A DNA stretch of 7,798 nt from CAYOHY01 sp964403885 (GTDB lineage Bacteria; Actinomycetota; Coriobacteriia; Anaerosomatales; PHET01), in the NCBI GenBank assembly GCA_964403885.1, contig CAYOHY010000074.1, positions 1 through 7,798 on the forward strand. The letters run 5' to 3'. The translations under genes and the position numbers were made by a program. Positions 6,453 through 7,798 of this stretch are shown here, piece after piece. The notes below the pieces were generated by a model, which saw only the letters and a program-made list of their open reading frames with translations, made no database searches and was not told where the DNA came from. Within the stretch, counting starts at the first letter, position 1. The number at the start of each line of letters is the position of its first letter.

Positions 6453-7616
6453 CTACTCCCTCCCCTCGGCGTAGTCGTCGTACAGACGCCAGAACAGACC
6501 CTGGCGGCGGGTGTCGTGATAGGCGGCGCGGCGGATCTCGTGGTGCGCGAGCGCGTGCTCGCCCTCCGTGAGAAGCACCGAGGCCAGCCCGAAGCGAGCC
6601 CGCACGAACGTGGGATCGAGCTCCACGGCGCGCAGGTAGGCCTGCTTGGCCTGTCCGTAGCGCTGCAGGCCCAGAAGCGACTCGGCGAGCAGGACGTGCG
6701 GCATGGGCTGGGCGGGCACCGCCTTGGCGAGCGCGCCAAAGACGCGCGCGGCGTTGCGGTTGAGCCCCGGGCGCTTCGCGAACGACGCGCCCAGCACGTA
6801 GACGGCGGTGGGCGTCTTGGTCGAGACCGCGAGCGCTCTGAGCGCCACGGCCATCGCCTCGTTGACGGCCTCTTGCTTCAGGTAGAGGTAGCCGGCGAGC
6901 GCGAGCGCCTCCGGGTCCTCGGGGTCCTCGTCGAGGATGAGGCGGATGAGGTCGGCCGCGCTGAAGAAGTCCTCCTCGAACGCGAGCGCGAAGGCCGCGT
7001 CGAGTCGCGAGTCGCGGTCCGGCGGCACGTCCACCGGGTCGGGCGCGGGCGTGCCGTCGTCGTAGATCCCCGCGAGCGCGAAGAAGAAGTCGTCTTGGCT
7101 GGGGTCGAGCTCGCCGGCCTTACGGAAGCCCGGCAGGGCCGTGGCCATGCCCTCCTTCTTGAGGGCGGCGACGGCCAGGTTGTACATCGCGCGGGCCTCG
7201 TGCGGGTCCAGCTCGAGCGCCTGCTTCCAGGCCTCGATCGCCTCTTCCTCGAACGCGGCGGCGGCGAACGCCTCACCCAGCTGCACGTGCGCGGTCACGA
7301 GGTCCGGAACGACCTCGGCAAGCTCGTGCCACACGAGGATCGACTGGTCCCACATGCCGCCTCGGCGGTCATAGGCAAGACCCAGCGACAGGTACGCGGG
7401 AGCGCAGTCGGGGTCGAGCTCGATGGCCTTGCTCGCAGCGGCGATCGCCTCGTCGTGGAAGTCGCCCGCGAGGAACAGGTCCGAGAGCAACGCGTGCACC
7501 AGCGGATCGGTGTCGTCCAGGCGAAGCGCCTCGTAGCAGGCGTCGACCGCCGGGGCCACATGACCCTGACGCGAGAGCCCCTCGGCGAGAAGGACCTGTC
7601 GGCTGCGCGGGCTCAC
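6453..7616 (-). CDS. Tetratricopeptide-repeat protein
   Basis: 387 residues made almost entirely of 34-residue TPR helical hairpins, a scaffold for protein-protein contacts. Repeat units lie at about 5-38, 39-72, 73-107, 108-141 and 142-175. An acidic, Pro-rich break follows (186-204, DDGTPAPDPVDVPPD), then more repeats at about 205-238, 239-270, 271-304, 305-338 and 339-370. The ends of several units carry the typical A-x-ELDP signature (AIELDP 64-69, ALELDP 133-138, AVELDP 330-335). No signal peptide or membrane segment is visible, so it is probably cytosolic. The start is GTG at 7616, overlapping the upstream stop as GTGA, with a weak AAGG site upstream. It is sandwiched without gaps between the B12-binding-like gene and the glycosidase-like gene, so it could bridge or regulate them, but that is inference. 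The binding partner is unknown. Confidence 0.88.
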   Translation of the reverse strand: MSPRSRQVLLAEGLSRQGHVAPAVDACYEALRLDDTDPLVHALLSDLFLAGDFHDEAIAAASKAIELDPDCAPAYLSLGLAYDRRGGMWDQSILVWHELAEVVPDLVTAHVQLGEAFAAAAFEEEAIEAWKQALELDPHEARAMYNLAVAALKKEGMATALPGFRKAGELDPSQDDFFFALAGIYDDGTPAPDPVDVPPDRDSRLDAAFALAFEEDFFSAADLIRLILDEDPEDPEALALAGYLYLKQEAVNEAMAVALRALAVSTKTPTAVYVLGASFAKRPGLNRNAARVFGALAKAVPAQPMPHVLLAESLLGLQRYGQAKQAYLRAVELDPTFVRARFGLASVLLTEGEHALAHHEIRRAAYHDTRRQGLFWRLYDDYAEGRE

Positions 7617-7798
7617 GCCGCACCGCCTTGCGCGGCCGAGATCTTCGCGACGAGCTTGAGCGCGCTTTCCGCCCCGCGCACCACGCCGTTCGCGCCCACC
7701 TGCTTGGCGAGCGAGACGTCGGCGATGAACGGACCGCCGGCCACGAACAGCACGAGGTCGTCCCTGCCTCCGGCGTGAAACATCTCGCGCACGCGCGA
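7613..7798 (-). CDS. C-terminal end of a probable cobalamin (B12)-binding-domain protein, 5' part outside window
   Basis: Only the last 61 residues and the TGA stop (7615-7613) are visible; the open frame continues to the window edge. The pattern DLVLFVAGGPFIADVSLAKQ, then VGANGVVRGAESALKLV, then a short Ala/Gly-rich tail resembles the last strands and helices of the Rossmann-like B12-binding domain of corrinoid proteins. In that family a hydrophobic strand ends in a GG(A/P) turn, followed by an A...GA(D/N)G segment and a final helix A..AV.L. The diagnostic cobalt-ligand motif DxHxxG would lie upstream and cannot be checked. The 4-nt GTGA overlap with the TPR gene indicates an operon. Alternatives are another Rossmann-type domain such as a response-regulator-like or mutase fragment. 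The proximity to B12 synthesis genes is suggestive only. Confidence 0.6.
   Translation of the reverse strand, partial: SRVREMFHAGGRDDLVLFVAGGPFIADVSLAKQVGANGVVRGAESALKLVAKISAAQGGAA

Noticed and set aside
5613..7778. 721-residue open frame on the plus strand
   Set aside because: It lies antisense to the TPR and glycosidase-like genes. It is a product of high GC and few stop codons, with Arg/His/Gly/Leu-rich composition and no recognisable domain.
1..7798. CRISPR array, tRNA/rRNA, insertion sequence or phage genes
   Set aside because: No regularly spaced repeats, no tRNA-like cloverleaf, and no transposase or integrase motifs were seen on either strand.

Overview
The window comes from a very GC-rich bacterium (about 70% G+C by eye, with third codon positions almost all G or C). 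Every convincing gene lies on the minus strand, so the natural reading direction is from position 7798 down to 1. It encodes enzymes of the anaerobic (early cobalt insertion) cobalamin pathway. Together with the base composition and GTG/TTG starts, this suits a high-GC anaerobic or facultative lineage. An actinobacterium of the Coriobacteriia type is my best guess, but it is an inference and not proven by the sequence.

Right half (7798 to 4440): three tightly packed genes. First comes the C-terminal end of a protein resembling a cobalamin (B12)-binding domain. A TPR-repeat protein follows, overlapping it by GTGA. Last is a 669-residue clan GH-A glycoside-hydrolase-like protein with no signal peptide, starting 3 nt after the TPR stop. 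The tight packing suggests one transcript, but the joint function is unknown.

Middle (4439 to 4105): the only sizeable non-coding stretch. It holds a well-formed cobalamin riboswitch: a P1/P2 helix, an 8-bp P3, a P5 hairpin, a P7-like hairpin and the B12 box. About 100 nt of linker follows, then a perfect 9-bp hairpin whose 3' arm contains the Shine-Dalgarno sequence of cbiM and ends directly against its TTG start codon. This looks like translational repression by cobalamin.

Left half (4104 to 1): a riboswitch-controlled operon cbiM - cbiA - cbiX/cbiC fusion - cbiD. The junctions are 4-nt and 8-nt overlaps and then a 7-nt gap. CbiM is the cobalt-binding membrane component of an ECF transporter. 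The CbiX part inserts cobalt into sirohydrochlorin, CbiD methylates C-1 during ring contraction, the CbiC part moves the methyl group to make cobyrinate, and CbiA amidates it to the a,c-diamide. CbiD runs off the left edge, so the operon probably continues. The other ring-modifying enzymes (CbiL, H, F, G, T, E, J) and CbiN/Q/O are not in this window.
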